Shown here: in pieces, positions 1 through 8,588 of the stretch
Layout: each line of letters opens with the position of its first letter
Position numbering within the stretch: the stretch's first letter is position 1
NCBI GenBank assembly: GCA_023665245.1
Contig: JAMPEH010000002.1
Location: 186,001-250,000, forward strand
DNA from: Muribaculaceae bacterium
GTDB taxonomy: Bacteria; Pseudomonadota; Alphaproteobacteria; Rs-D84
Direction of reading: 5' to 3'
Length of the DNA stretch: 64,000 nt
The notes under the pieces: model-generated
What the model was told of the DNA's origin: nothing
Database searches by the model: none
What the model saw: the letters and a program-made list of their open reading frames with translations, nothing else
Position numbers and translations under genes: made by a program

Positions 1-22
1 AACATCACAAGGGTGGTAGGCG

Positions 23-385
23 ATGACATACGATGAAATGAAGCGTAATTTGGATATGATAGATGAACCGGTTGATAAACTGGAAATGGTTATGGATTTT
101 GGTGCGCAATTGCCGCCTGTGCCGAACGATGCGGTGTGCAGTGATATTGTTGGATGCGCATCACGTGTGCAAATTTGCAGGGCGGGCAATCGATTTTATG
201 CCGTGGCGGATTCTGCGCTGGTGCGCGGGATTGTCGCGATTTTAATCGCGATTGTTGATGGGTGTGCGCCGGATGAAATTCGCAAAATGGATTTGGCAGG
301 GATGTTTGCGGATTTAAATATAAACCTGGGGGCGGGGCGATTGAACGGTGTTAATTCTATGATTCGTTTTTTGCAAAATTTATGA
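23..385 (+). CDS. sufE: SufE-like cysteine desulfurase sulfur acceptor
   Basis: A 120-residue SufE-family protein. SufE takes persulfide sulfur from the cysteine desulfurase SufS and passes it to the SufBCD scaffold during Fe-S cluster assembly in the cytoplasm. The family's LPPxP segment (about residues 30-34) and the loop SDIVGCASRVQI, with the sulfur-accepting cysteine in GCxSxV, are visible; the length is normal for SufE. The ATG follows a strong purine-rich ribosome site (AGGGTGGTAGG). sufB and sufC lie about 22 kb away on the other strand, so the suf genes are dispersed here; sufS and sufD are not in the window. Confidence 0.88.
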   Translation: MTYDEMKRNLDMIDEPVDKLEMVMDFGAQLPPVPNDAVCSDIVGCASRVQICRAGNRFYAVADSALVRGIVAILIAIVDGCAPDEIRKMDLAGMFADLNINLGAGRLNGVNSMIRFLQNL

Positions 386-412
386 TAAACTGATGTATCA
401 GGGAATGTGGTG

Positions 413-709
413 ATGAACGAAGATATAAAAATGTTTCATATCAGTTTATGGATGCTGGGGGCGGTGGCGATGTTGACTGTGGCGTTGCAGGTATGTTATC
501 GAACCCAGGATAGGGCACGTGCCCGTGTGCGCAGTCAAATCGTTCAGACCCAACAGGAAATTGCCGCCCGCCAGGCGAATTTTGCATCGTATGTGCGGCC
601 AGAAATTCTGCGAAATTTAGTTGTGACGATTTCGCCAAAATCAGAAGTAATCAGTTTTCAAAAATCTGTACAGATTGGTGATTTAAAAATGCGCGGGGTG
701 CGTGAATAA
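413..709 (+). CDS. ftsL: FtsL-like divisome protein
   Basis: A small bitopic membrane protein: a short N-terminus, one hydrophobic helix (about residues 10-28 of MNEDIKMFHISLW...), then a charged stretch rich in Gln, Arg and Glu that could form the periplasmic coiled coil of FtsL. The assignment rests on topology, size (98 aa) and position immediately upstream of ftsI, with the stop codon abutting the ftsI ATG. FtsL sequences diverge strongly, so homology is not visible residue by residue. I chose ATG 413 over GTG 407/410 because the CAGGGA ribosome site sits about 7 nt before it. Confidence 0.65.
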   Translation: MNEDIKMFHISLWMLGAVAMLTVALQVCYRTQDRARARVRSQIVQTQQEIAARQANFASYVRPEILRNLVVTISPKSEVISFQKSVQIGDLKMRGVRE

Positions 710-2338
710 ATGCTGGAAATAGGGCGCGATATTTTTAAACGTGGTTTTACGGGGGGCGCATCTAATGTCGCCGGACATCGCCGATTGCGTATAATATATG
801 GATTTTTTGCGGTTATATTCGTTGTTCTGACGGTGCGTACATTACAACTGGGGATTCAGGGCACGGACAGGGCGCGAATTGGCCGTGGGGATGGCCAGTG
901 GAGTGTGACACGTGCTGATATCGTGGATAGAAATGGTGATATATTGGCCAAGAATATAATGTCTGGGCATATAACGTTGCGCACGCGCCAGGTCAAAGAT
1001 GCGGATGCCGTCGCAAATTTGATTCATCAGGTGTTGCCGTATGAATATTCGTTGGCACGGGCGTTAGAACTGGTGAATTCGAATCGGTCTTTTATATATG
1101 TGAAAAAATATGCGTCTGATACGGTGCGCAATACTGTGGCATCGGCGAAATTGCCCGGGTTAGAGGTAGAACAGGTGCAAACACGTCGTTATCCAAAGCG
1201 TCGACTGTTTTCACATATTGTGGGGTTTGTTGGTTCCGATGGTCGTGGCTTGGAAGGTGCCGAACGTATATATGATGATTATTTAAGTGAAAATACCGAC
1301 CCGTTGCAGTTGTCGTTGGATGCACGAATTCAGGCGGTGTTCTATGAACAATTATCGGTTGCAATGGAAAAATATCAGGCCAAGGCGGCGATGGGACTGT
1401 TGATGAATTCGCGTACAGGTGAAATGGTCGCAATGGTATCGTTGCCAGATTTTGATCCTGAAAATTTGCGCGCAGACCCGGCGTCAAACCGTTTGTTTAA
1501 ACCATTGCGTGGTGTGTTTGAAATGGGGTCTATATTCAAGGTGTTCAACACCGCCATGGCATTCGAAAATGGTATAAATAAAGAATACTATATTGCTAAA
1601 CCATATAAAGTATTGGATAAATTTGGTCGCACAGCGGCATCTATTGGTGATGTGCGCAGTTTTAAGCCACCACGCCCAAATTTGACTGTTGAAGAAATTA
1701 TGTTGCATTCATGTAATGCAGGCAGTGCACAAATTGCGTTGGATTTGCCAGATGGGGCGCAAAAAGAATTCTTTCATCGGGTGCATTTGGATGACGCATT
1801 GGATTTGGAATTTGGGCGTACAGAACGACCGCTGATGCCTAAAAAGTGGGGACCTGTTGAACGTGCAACGATGTCGTTTGGGCATGGGATTGCGGTGACA
1901 CCAATGCATTTGTTGTTGGCAGTAAATTCTATGACCAATGGTGGGGTATATATTTATCCTACGTTACAAAAGCGAAGTGTTGGCGCAATTCGCGGTCAGC
2001 GTGTATTAGATTCTGAAATGTCATCGCGGTTGCGTGGGGTGATGATTCGTATCGCCGAAGAAACCAGTGCAAAACAGGCACGCATTTCTGGTATTACAAT
2101 TGGTGGTAAAACCGCAACGGCAGAAAAGCGCGATGCAAACGGAAAAATTAATCACAAGAAAAATTTAACCGCGTTTGCAGGAATCTTTCCGGCCGAGGCA
2201 CCACAATACACTATATTGGTTGTATTGGATGAACCCCAGGGAATAAAAGAAAATTTTGGATTGCGTACCGCCGCGTGGAACGCAGTGCCAACGGCTGGAA
2301 AAATTTTGGATAGTATACTGCCGTTGCTATTTGAATAA
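710..2338 (+). CDS. ftsI: Septal peptidoglycan transpeptidase PBP3/FtsI
   Basis: A class B penicillin-binding protein that cross-links septal peptidoglycan, anchored in the inner membrane by a helix at about residues 28-48. The transpeptidase motifs are visible: SxxK as S274-I-F-K277 (catalytic serine), SxN as S334-C-N, and the KTG box as K467-T-A in GGKTATAEK, where Ala replaces Gly. The N-terminal dimerisation domain has the expected VDRNGDILA signature. At 542 aa it is within the family range. It directly follows the FtsL-like gene, as in division clusters, but no mur genes follow; recJ comes next. Confidence 0.92.
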   Translation: MLEIGRDIFKRGFTGGASNVAGHRRLRIIYGFFAVIFVVLTVRTLQLGIQGTDRARIGRGDGQWSVTRADIVDRNGDILAKNIMSGHITLRTRQVKDADAVANLIHQVLPYEYSLARALELVNSNRSFIYVKKYASDTVRNTVASAKLPGLEVEQVQTRRYPKRRLFSHIVGFVGSDGRGLEGAERIYDDYLSENTDPLQLSLDARIQAVFYEQLSVAMEKYQAKAAMGLLMNSRTGEMVAMVSLPDFDPENLRADPASNRLFKPLRGVFEMGSIFKVFNTAMAFENGINKEYYIAKPYKVLDKFGRTAASIGDVRSFKPPRPNLTVEEIMLHSCNAGSAQIALDLPDGAQKEFFHRVHLDDALDLEFGRTERPLMPKKWGPVERATMSFGHGIAVTPMHLLLAVNSMTNGGVYIYPTLQKRSVGAIRGQRVLDSEMSSRLRGVMIRIAEETSAKQARISGITIGGKTATAEKRDANGKINHKKNLTAFAGIFPAEAPQYTILVVLDEPQGIKENFGLRTAAWNAVPTAGKILDSILPLLFE

Positions 2339-2352
2339 TTTTGCTTTATAAT
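2324..2352 (+). promoter_or_regulatory. Sigma70-type promoter for recJ
   Basis: TTGCTA, a 17-nt spacer and a perfect TATAAT, ending 28 nt before the recJ GTG. It overlaps the 3' end of ftsI, so recJ and the genes after it can be transcribed independently of the division genes. Confidence 0.6.
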
Positions 2353-2380
2353 ACACTTGATAATAAGAAAAGAGTGTAGC

Positions 2381-4144
2381 GTGAAAAAGATAGTAGATAA
2401 ATCCATGCTGGGCAGGGCATGGAAATTAGCAACATATAATGCAGAAGATATTTCACTGTCAAACGATAATCTGTTGAACCAAATATTGTCATCGCGTGGC
2501 GTGACAGGGGACGCGGATGTTCAAAAATTTTTAAATCCCAGTATCAAGGAATACATGCCGAATCCGTCGGTCTTGTATGATATGGATGCGGCCGCGCGTA
2601 CGATTGCAGATGCCATAATCGCAGGGCATAAAATCGCGATATATGGTGACTATGATGTTGATGGAATAACATCAACGGCTGTGTTTGTAAAATATATGCG
2701 GGCGTTGGATGTGGATGTGATTTGGCATCTGCCAACACGTGAAGGCGAAGGTTATGGCCTAAATATCGCAGCAATTGATGATATCGCAGATGCAGGTGTC
2801 AAACTGATGATAACCGTTGATTGTGGTATCAGTGGTGTGGCGGATGTTGCACATGCAAATGCGCGTGGTATGCGTGTGGTCGTGACAGACCATCACTCGC
2901 CAGATGCGGTGTTGCCAGATGCGGCGGCGGTTGTAAATCCTAAACGCGCGGATGATACATCTAATATGTCTTATCTGGCGGGCGTTGGGGTTGCGTTTTT
3001 AACACTGGTTGCAGTTCATCGCGAATTAAAGGCACGTGTTTCCACACCACAATTGCGTGAAAAATTGGATGCGATAAATTTGTTGAACTGGTTGGATTTG
3101 GTGGCGTTGGGGACTATTTGTGACACAATGCCGTTAATTGGTCTGAACCGGGCATTTGTTGCAACTGGGTTAAAGGTATTGGGATTGCGCCAAAATTTGG
3201 GATTGCGTACATTAATGGATGTTGCCGGGATTTCCAAGCCATCTGTTTATGCTGCAGGATTTGCATTGGGGCCGCGTCTAAATGCAGCGGGGCGTCTGGA
3301 TTCCGCAGCACCGGCATTGGAATTGTTATTAACTGATAATCCGTTGATTGCAAATGATTTGGCGGCGCGCCTGCATAATATGAATCAAGAACGTATTGAT
3401 ATTCAAAATGCAATTATGTTGCATGCAACAGAAAATGCTGAAAAATATTGCGCAGATGGTCGTGTCAGTTTATTCGTGTGTGGTGATAATTGGCACGGTG
3501 GTGTTATGGGTATTATTGCGGGGCGCCTGAAAGATAAATATAATATGCCGGCATGTGTCGCAACACGTGTTGATGGTGTTATAAATGGGTCAGGACGTTC
3601 GACTGCGGAAATAGATTTGGGCCGCATAATTCATGACGCGTTGGCGGCTGGCGTTATATCCGAAGGTGGGGGGCATGCGGCGGCGGCGGGATTTTCTTTG
3701 CCTGCGGAAAACGAGCAGCGCTTTTGTGAATTCTTAGAAAATGCGGTGGCAGGGCAACTGGGGGGACACAGACCTGTGCCGGAAATTACGGTTGATGCGG
3801 AAATGGACGCTGGGGCGGCCAATTTGGATTTGATTCATAAATTGGATGCGTTGGCGCCATTTGGTCAGGGTAATCCGGAACCAACATTGGTTTTGCAAGG
3901 TGCACGTTTGCACTATGCTGTTGCCATGGGCAAGGGGGCAAATCATCTGCGTGGGACTGTGACAACGTCGTCTGGCGGTCAGTTGGCATTTGTAGGATTT
4001 AATATGGTGGGAACACCAGTTGGTGATTTTTTGCTGGACGATGCCAACACAAACACTAAAATAATGATGCTAGGGCGATTAAAAGAAAATGAATATAATG
4101 GACGCGTTAGTGCACAGTTCTTTTTAGAAGACATCGCGATATAA
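2381..4144 (+). CDS. recJ: Single-stranded-DNA-specific exonuclease RecJ
   Basis: A 5'-to-3' ssDNA exonuclease acting in recombination and mismatch or base-excision repair. The DHH phosphoesterase core is clear: YGDYDVDG (motif I), TVDCGIS (motif II) and VTDHHSP (motif III). It is followed by the DHHA1 region with SGRST and EGGGHAAAAGFS, and a C-terminal OB-like segment. The length (about 587 aa) fits the family. I prefer GTG 2381 (VKKIVDKS...), preceded by AAGAAAAGAG, over TTG 2357, which has no ribosome site. The next gene, another DHH phosphoesterase, starts 10 nt after the stop, so they are probably co-transcribed. Confidence 0.93.
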   Translation: MKKIVDKSMLGRAWKLATYNAEDISLSNDNLLNQILSSRGVTGDADVQKFLNPSIKEYMPNPSVLYDMDAAARTIADAIIAGHKIAIYGDYDVDGITSTAVFVKYMRALDVDVIWHLPTREGEGYGLNIAAIDDIADAGVKLMITVDCGISGVADVAHANARGMRVVVTDHHSPDAVLPDAAAVVNPKRADDTSNMSYLAGVGVAFLTLVAVHRELKARVSTPQLREKLDAINLLNWLDLVALGTICDTMPLIGLNRAFVATGLKVLGLRQNLGLRTLMDVAGISKPSVYAAGFALGPRLNAAGRLDSAAPALELLLTDNPLIANDLAARLHNMNQERIDIQNAIMLHATENAEKYCADGRVSLFVCGDNWHGGVMGIIAGRLKDKYNMPACVATRVDGVINGSGRSTAEIDLGRIIHDALAAGVISEGGGHAAAAGFSLPAENEQRFCEFLENAVAGQLGGHRPVPEITVDAEMDAGAANLDLIHKLDALAPFGQGNPEPTLVLQGARLHYAVAMGKGANHLRGTVTTSSGGQLAFVGFNMVGTPVGDFLLDDANTNTKIMMLGRLKENEYNGRVSAQFFLEDIAI

Positions 4145-4154
4145 GGTTGTATTT

Positions 4155-5105
4155 ATGCAAGAAAATTTAAAAATATTTGATGAAAAAATACGCAACGCAA
4201 AAACAATTGTGATTTTTGCGCATAAAAATCTGGATGGTGATGCAATGTGTTCTGCATTGGCATTATCACGATTGATTGAATTGAATTATGGTGTGCGACC
4301 TTTATGCGTGTATGATGGTAATCTGCCTGATACGTTGGATAGTATGCCATTGCGACCGCGTATGAAATTTTTTGGTAATGCAGATTTGTCTGCGCCGTTT
4401 GATGTCGCAATTGTATTGGATTATGGTACGGCAAAAAATATCGGTGGGCCGTCGGTAATACTAGAACGTGCAAAATATATTATTGAAATCGACCATCATA
4501 AAAATGATGAACCGATTGCACATTTGCTGATGAACGATGATACGGCTGTTGCAACTGGTCAGATTATATATCGTATGATGGTGGCGCAAAACTGGCAGTA
4601 TGACACGGATGTGTTGAATCTATTGGCGGTGGCATTGATTACAGATACAGGGTATTTGAAATTTATTCATAATGGGGAACCGTTGCGCATAGTTGCAGAC
4701 TTGGTTGATAAAGGTGTCAAAATTCGTCCATTGATGGAATCAATGAATAACAAGGATCGTAAAACCGTTTTAACCGAGGCATCAGTTGTTGCTGCAACAG
4801 AATTCTTCTATCATCATAAATTGGCATTGGCGACGGTGCCGCATAAGAATTATAAGTATCTGGATGGACGTGGTGAAATGATTTTAGGTATGCTGGGGCA
4901 GATACGCGGTGTTGAATATATTGTGTTGTTAAAGCATCAAAAAGAAAATCAGATTGGTGTATCTATCCGCAGTCGCGGTACGCCGATAAACCATATTGCA
5001 GCGGCATTAGGTGGCGGCGGTCATCTGTGTGCGGCGGGGGCGGTTGTTGCCGACAGTTTGGATAATGTGCGTACCAAAATTTTGGAACTGTTCAAAGGGA
5101 TGTAA
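4155..5105 (+). CDS. DHH-family phosphoesterase (NrnA-like nanoRNase/pAp phosphatase)
   Basis: A 316-residue DHH/DHHA1 protein. NrnA-type enzymes degrade short oligoribonucleotides and dephosphorylate pAp; related GdpP-type enzymes hydrolyse c-di-AMP. Motifs seen: AHKNLDGDAM (metal-binding DxD region), VLDYGTAK, EIDHHKND, ITDTGYLKF and a C-terminal GGGGHLCAAGA. No membrane, PAS or GGDEF domains are present, which favours a stand-alone NrnA type. A CdaA-type diadenylate cyclase is encoded elsewhere in this window (50574-51353), and stand-alone DHH-DHHA1 proteins can degrade pApA or c-di-AMP, so a role in c-di-AMP turnover is possible (inference). Confidence 0.8.
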   Translation: MQENLKIFDEKIRNAKTIVIFAHKNLDGDAMCSALALSRLIELNYGVRPLCVYDGNLPDTLDSMPLRPRMKFFGNADLSAPFDVAIVLDYGTAKNIGGPSVILERAKYIIEIDHHKNDEPIAHLLMNDDTAVATGQIIYRMMVAQNWQYDTDVLNLLAVALITDTGYLKFIHNGEPLRIVADLVDKGVKIRPLMESMNNKDRKTVLTEASVVAATEFFYHHKLALATVPHKNYKYLDGRGEMILGMLGQIRGVEYIVLLKHQKENQIGVSIRSRGTPINHIAAALGGGGHLCAAGAVVADSLDNVRTKILELFKGM

Positions 5106-5109
5106 GAAG

Positions 5110-5724
5110 ATGAGAAAGATTTTATTATCATTATGTTTCGCATTTATTGCCATATCTGCAAATGCGGCGGTTGATTCAAATGTAGTCAAACGTGCTGAAA
5201 ATTATTTGAATTCTGTCACAGGACTGACAGGCGATTTTGTTCAGACATCTGCTGGTATAAAGCAAAATGGTACGTTTTCAATGCTGCGCCCGGGGCGTGT
5301 ACGCCTTGATTACAAAAATATGCCGATACAATTGATTGCGGATGGTAAAGATTTGTATTTCTTTGACAGTTCATTAGACCAAATAACGACTGTGCCATTG
5401 ACCAGTACGCCCGCCGGGGTTTTAATTCGCAAGAATATAAATTTGCAGACGGCAGATATCAATGTTTTTGAAACAACGGATGATAAAAATACGTTTGCTT
5501 TGAAAATGAATCTGCGCGGTCAAGAAGGATTGGGGACAATGACGGTTGTATTTGATAAAAGTCCAGTGAAATTAAATTCGTGGACTGTCACGGATGCAAC
5601 AGGTGCAACCACGGATGTTGTATTTCATGATTTGAAGCCAAAGACTAACTTTGCCAAGGATTATTTCCAGATTTCACGTCACAAGACGGTCAGCAACAGT
5701 GGCGGTGATGATTTCTATGATTAA
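5110..5724 (+). CDS. lolA: Outer-membrane lipoprotein carrier LolA
   Basis: A periplasmic chaperone that takes lipoproteins from the LolCDE transporter to the outer membrane. Start ATG 5110 gives a clean signal peptide (MRKILLSLCFAFIAISANA) and a 204-aa precursor. The mature part has the LolA pattern: NYLNSVTGLTGDFVQ, then GTFSMLRPGRVRLDY and a DGKDLYFFD strand pair. The start lies 4 nt after the preceding stop, with AAGAAG as ribosome site. Several lipoproteins in this window (NlpD-like, PilN, 12407, 57721) would be clients. Confidence 0.88.
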   Translation: MRKILLSLCFAFIAISANAAVDSNVVKRAENYLNSVTGLTGDFVQTSAGIKQNGTFSMLRPGRVRLDYKNMPIQLIADGKDLYFFDSSLDQITTVPLTSTPAGVLIRKNINLQTADINVFETTDDKNTFALKMNLRGQEGLGTMTVVFDKSPVKLNSWTVTDATGATTDVVFHDLKPKTNFAKDYFQISRHKTVSNSGGDDFYD

Positions 5725-5739
5725 TGCATAAAAGACAAA

Positions 5740-6045
5740 ATGTTTGGAATCAGTTGGGCTGAATTATTTGTGATATTATTGGTTGCGGTGGTTGTGATAC
5801 CGGCGCGGCTGTGGCCGGACGTGGCGCGGTTCCTGGCGCGATTGATTAAGTTTGTGCGTAATATAATTTGGCGTATTACCGATGCATCAGAACAGATAAA
5901 AAATCAGATTGAGCGGGATGTCCCAATTGATGATTTGATTCATACAACAACTGATGACATTTTGGCAGATTTTGCAACGCCATTGCGTAAGGCGCGTACA
6001 CGGCGCACAACAAAAAAGACTGGGGCAAAAAAATGCAACGCATGA
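5740..6045 (+). CDS. tatB: Twin-arginine translocase subunit TatB
   Basis: A TatB subunit of the Tat system, which exports folded proteins across the inner membrane. It starts with the typical MFGISWAELFVILLVAVVVI: one membrane helix, then a hinge (PARLWPDVARFLA) and an amphipathic, charged C-terminal helix. At 101 aa it is short but normal for alphaproteobacteria. It overlaps tatC by 13 nt, implying translational coupling. No tatA is visible in the window; it may lie elsewhere. Confidence 0.88.
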   Translation: MFGISWAELFVILLVAVVVIPARLWPDVARFLARLIKFVRNIIWRITDASEQIKNQIERDVPIDDLIHTTTDDILADFATPLRKARTRRTTKKTGAKKCNA

Positions 6046-6749
6046 CATTGATGCAACATTTTGCAGAATTACGTCGCCGTATATTGTGGTGTGCGCTGGT
6101 GTTTGTATGCGGGTTGTGTGTTGGTTGGGCGATTGCACCATTTATCCAAGAATTTTTAACCACGCCATTAATGAACGCATGGGGCGGGGGAACAATGCTG
6201 TATACAGCGGTGACAGACGGATTAATGATTCGGTTTTCATTGTCGGTCCTGTTTGCATTTTTGGTAACTTTGCCGATGGTGTTGTGGCATTTGTGGGCAT
6301 TTGTTGCGCCAGGATTGCATAAAAATGAACGTGGATTTATCTGGCCGATTTTGGTTTTGTCGCCGGTACTATTTTTAATTGGTGCGGGATTTGCGTTTTA
6401 TATTCTGTTCCCAACGGTATTTCGATTCTTTGTTGAATTAAATCAAACGGCACCGGTGCCTACTGTATTGATGCCGGCGGCGCGTGATTATCTGACGTTC
6501 ACAATTGGATTATTAAAAGTTTTTGGATTGGCATTTCAGTTGCCATTGATTATGGTTTTGTTAAATAGACTGGGGATTTTATCCCGTGATGTGGTTATAA
6601 AATCACGTCGATATGCAATTGTTGCGATTGTTATTGTGGCGGCAATTTTAACCCCGCCTGATATTGTTTCCCAGGTGATTTTAGCTGTGCCAATGTGGCT
6701 GTTATTTGAAGTAAGTATCCTGTTTATGCAACGTGACAGTGTGCATTAA
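6033..6749 (+). CDS. tatC: Twin-arginine translocase subunit TatC
   Basis: The six-helix TatC core, which recognises the twin-arginine signal peptide. The N-terminus MTLMQHFAELRRRI matches the conserved xxHLxELRxR motif, and the first periplasmic loop and the segment FRFFVELN (the FxxF-x-E region) are recognisable. At 238 aa it is typical. The start overlaps the end of tatB. Confidence 0.93.
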   Translation: MQRMTLMQHFAELRRRILWCALVFVCGLCVGWAIAPFIQEFLTTPLMNAWGGGTMLYTAVTDGLMIRFSLSVLFAFLVTLPMVLWHLWAFVAPGLHKNERGFIWPILVLSPVLFLIGAGFAFYILFPTVFRFFVELNQTAPVPTVLMPAARDYLTFTIGLLKVFGLAFQLPLIMVLLNRLGILSRDVVIKSRRYAIVAIVIVAAILTPPDIVSQVILAVPMWLLFEVSILFMQRDSVH

Positions 6750-6780
6750 TGTAAGTATTTTATTTTACGTATTTTTATGA

Positions 6781-6793
6781 TATAATTGGTGTG
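6781..6793 (+). promoter_or_regulatory. -10 box placed for a leaderless nlpD-like mRNA
   Basis: A perfect TATAAT at 6781-6786 is followed by only 6 nt before the GTG start at 6793, so the expected transcription start coincides with the start codon. There is no Shine-Dalgarno sequence. The -35 region (TTTTAT at a 17-nt spacing) is weak. Confidence 0.45.
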
Positions 6794-8313
6794 TGAAAAA
6801 AATCTGGATATCTTTGTGTGGCGTGCTGTTGGTGTGTTTGACGGCATGTGATTTGCAGCCGAAAATAATGTCGTTGCCTGATTCTGTCGGGGACTTTATT
6901 TCTGTGCGATATCCTGCATTATTGGCCGATCCCTATGCCCAGCCTGATATTTATAATTCTGCTGCGACGGACTATGGTGTTTATGCGTCACCTGAATTAT
7001 ACGGGTCAGAGGCCACAGATGATTATGTTTTGTATGCCAGTGTCAGTGATTATATAATTCCACCCCAGACCGTGACGTCAGATGTGTCTGGTGATGCAGT
7101 TAATACGGTTGATGAAAATGCATCATCTGTTGATACAGAAACAATTGTCCCTGATATGCCCAGTAATGATTATCTAATGGTGCCAATGTATGGCGCATTA
7201 GATACAGGTATTGGTACAGATGAAAATCAGATAACCGTTGCCAAAGGGGATACATTATATGCATTGGCGCGTCGTCATAATATGACTGTGGCTGAATTGG
7301 CGCGAATAAATAATTTGTCTGAACCGTATGTATTATCTGTTGGACAGGTGTTGCGTACCACAAGCCCGGCGGTGACGTATGTCGCAACACCAAAAAATGC
7401 AGATGTGGCATCTGCACAAAACAGTGTGGTTGATACAGCAGCAACATCTGTTGTGATAAAGAATCCAACACCAACAACCACGCGTGTTGAATTACAAGAA
7501 ATTACCGTTGGGGTGGGGGATACGTTGTATTCGTTATCTCGTAAGTATTCTGTTCCTGTAAATGATTTGGCGGTTATGAATAATTTGACACCACCATTTG
7601 GATTGTATGCTGGACAACACCTAAAGGTGCCAAATTTGTCAGCACCAGATGTTCGTGTCGCAACCCAGGTGACAGGAATGTCGAGTGTTGTGACACAGAA
7701 GTCGTCTGATTCAATTGTTGTAAAGCCACAGGTAAAATCTGCAAATCCAACACCTGTTGCCAGTGTACCAAAGGTCACATCAAATAAAAATACTAATTCA
7801 AAGCAGTCGCCATCAACACAGACCGCAAAGAAGATGTCTACCAATAAAACAGATAGTGCAAAAACAACCAAAAAAACGACAGAAAAGATTTCGTCTGATC
7901 CGTCGAAAAAATTGCCAAAAATTGCAGCCCGTTCGTCGTCTAAATTTTCGTGGCCTGTACGTGGACGTATATTGTCGGGATATGGTGCGAAATCAAACGG
8001 GCTGTTTAATGATGGGATAAACATCAGTGCAACACGTGGTACATCTGTTAAGGCCGCAGAAAACGGCGTTGTTGCGTACGCCGGGAACGAGGTTAAGGGG
8101 ATGGGTAATCTGGTTATAATCCAGCATTCTGGTGGTTGGATGACAGTTTATGCACATATGGATTCAATGGTGGTACGGCGTGGTGCACGGGTTAATGTTG
8201 GCCAGAAAATTGGTACGGTTGGTGCCACCGGCAAGGTTGATGCGCCCCAATTACATTTTGAAATACGCAAGGGCACCCAGGCATATAACCCGACAGCGTA
8301 TTTAAAGAAGTAA
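6793..8313 (+). CDS. nlpD: NlpD-like LysM/M23 lipoprotein (murein hydrolase activator)
   Basis: A 506-residue lipoprotein: signal peptide and lipobox ending LTAC (Cys at about residue 17), a Ser/Asp-rich linker, two LysM peptidoglycan-binding repeats (starting ITVAKGDTLYALARRHNM and ITVGVGDTLYSLSRKYSV), a Ser/Thr/Lys-rich linker and a C-terminal M23 domain. The M23 zinc-ligand motif reads NDGINIS instead of HxxxD, and the C-terminal HxH is reduced to QLHFE. It is therefore probably a catalytically inactive activator of amidases, like E. coli NlpD. It starts with GTG and looks leaderless. Confidence 0.82.
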   Translation: MKKIWISLCGVLLVCLTACDLQPKIMSLPDSVGDFISVRYPALLADPYAQPDIYNSAATDYGVYASPELYGSEATDDYVLYASVSDYIIPPQTVTSDVSGDAVNTVDENASSVDTETIVPDMPSNDYLMVPMYGALDTGIGTDENQITVAKGDTLYALARRHNMTVAELARINNLSEPYVLSVGQVLRTTSPAVTYVATPKNADVASAQNSVVDTAATSVVIKNPTPTTTRVELQEITVGVGDTLYSLSRKYSVPVNDLAVMNNLTPPFGLYAGQHLKVPNLSAPDVRVATQVTGMSSVVTQKSSDSIVVKPQVKSANPTPVASVPKVTSNKNTNSKQSPSTQTAKKMSTNKTDSAKTTKKTTEKISSDPSKKLPKIAARSSSKFSWPVRGRILSGYGAKSNGLFNDGINISATRGTSVKAAENGVVAYAGNEVKGMGNLVIIQHSGGWMTVYAHMDSMVVRRGARVNVGQKIGTVGATGKVDAPQLHFEIRKGTQAYNPTAYLKK

Positions 8314-8346
8314 TGATATGTACGTGTTTCGTATCTAATATTACTT

Positions 8347-8562
8347 TTGCATTTCCATATTTTTATTGATAATATCTTTCTTGAACCAAAGCATAATGGT
8401 TCGGGGTGTCAGAACCCTTTATCAAACCGTCTGCGATGCGGACGTTAAATATAAAACTCCAACTTATCTGGGTTGGAGGGCTGGTGAATATATTGAATAA
8501 GCCGCACAATTCGTTTGATATTGTTCTGAACCTCCAACCACCGCATTGTCTGGTGGTTTTTT
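8347..8562 (+). promoter_or_regulatory. Structured attenuator-type leader, copy 1, with promoter
   Basis: Promoter TTGCAT-N17-TAATAT (8347-8375), then a leader RNA. P0 hairpin GAACCA/TGGTTC (8383-8402). Long-range stem P1: TCAGAAC (8409-8415) with GTTCTGA (8523-8529), and TATCAAAC (8420-8427) with GTTTGATA (8513-8520). P2: CTCCAAC (8457-8463) with GTTGGAG (8472-8478). The conserved GAATATATTGAATAAGC segment follows at about 8486-8502. CCTCCAACC (8531-8539) can pair instead with GGTTGGAGG (8471-8479). Terminator AACCACC/GGTGGTT with a T run to 8562. Ribosome site AAGGAGG and the ATG of the Cys-rich gene follow. Confidence 0.85.
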
Positions 8563-8588
8563 CGTAAAACAGAAAAAAGGAGGTTTTT

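Noticed and set aside
7275..8024. 249-codon open frame on the minus strand inside the nlpD-like gene
   Set aside because: Antisense to a clear LysM/M23 coding sequence; no ribosome site or recognisable domain.
8383..8562. Leader element as an integron attC recombination site
   Set aside because: attC sites lie downstream of cassette genes and have GTTRRRY core sites; these elements lie upstream, have promoters and terminators, and no integrase is seen.
8383..8562. Leader element as a known riboswitch (ydaO c-di-AMP, cobalamin, SAM-II, c-di-GMP)
   Set aside because: None of the conserved core sequences I know for these classes is present; a covariance-model search would be decisive.
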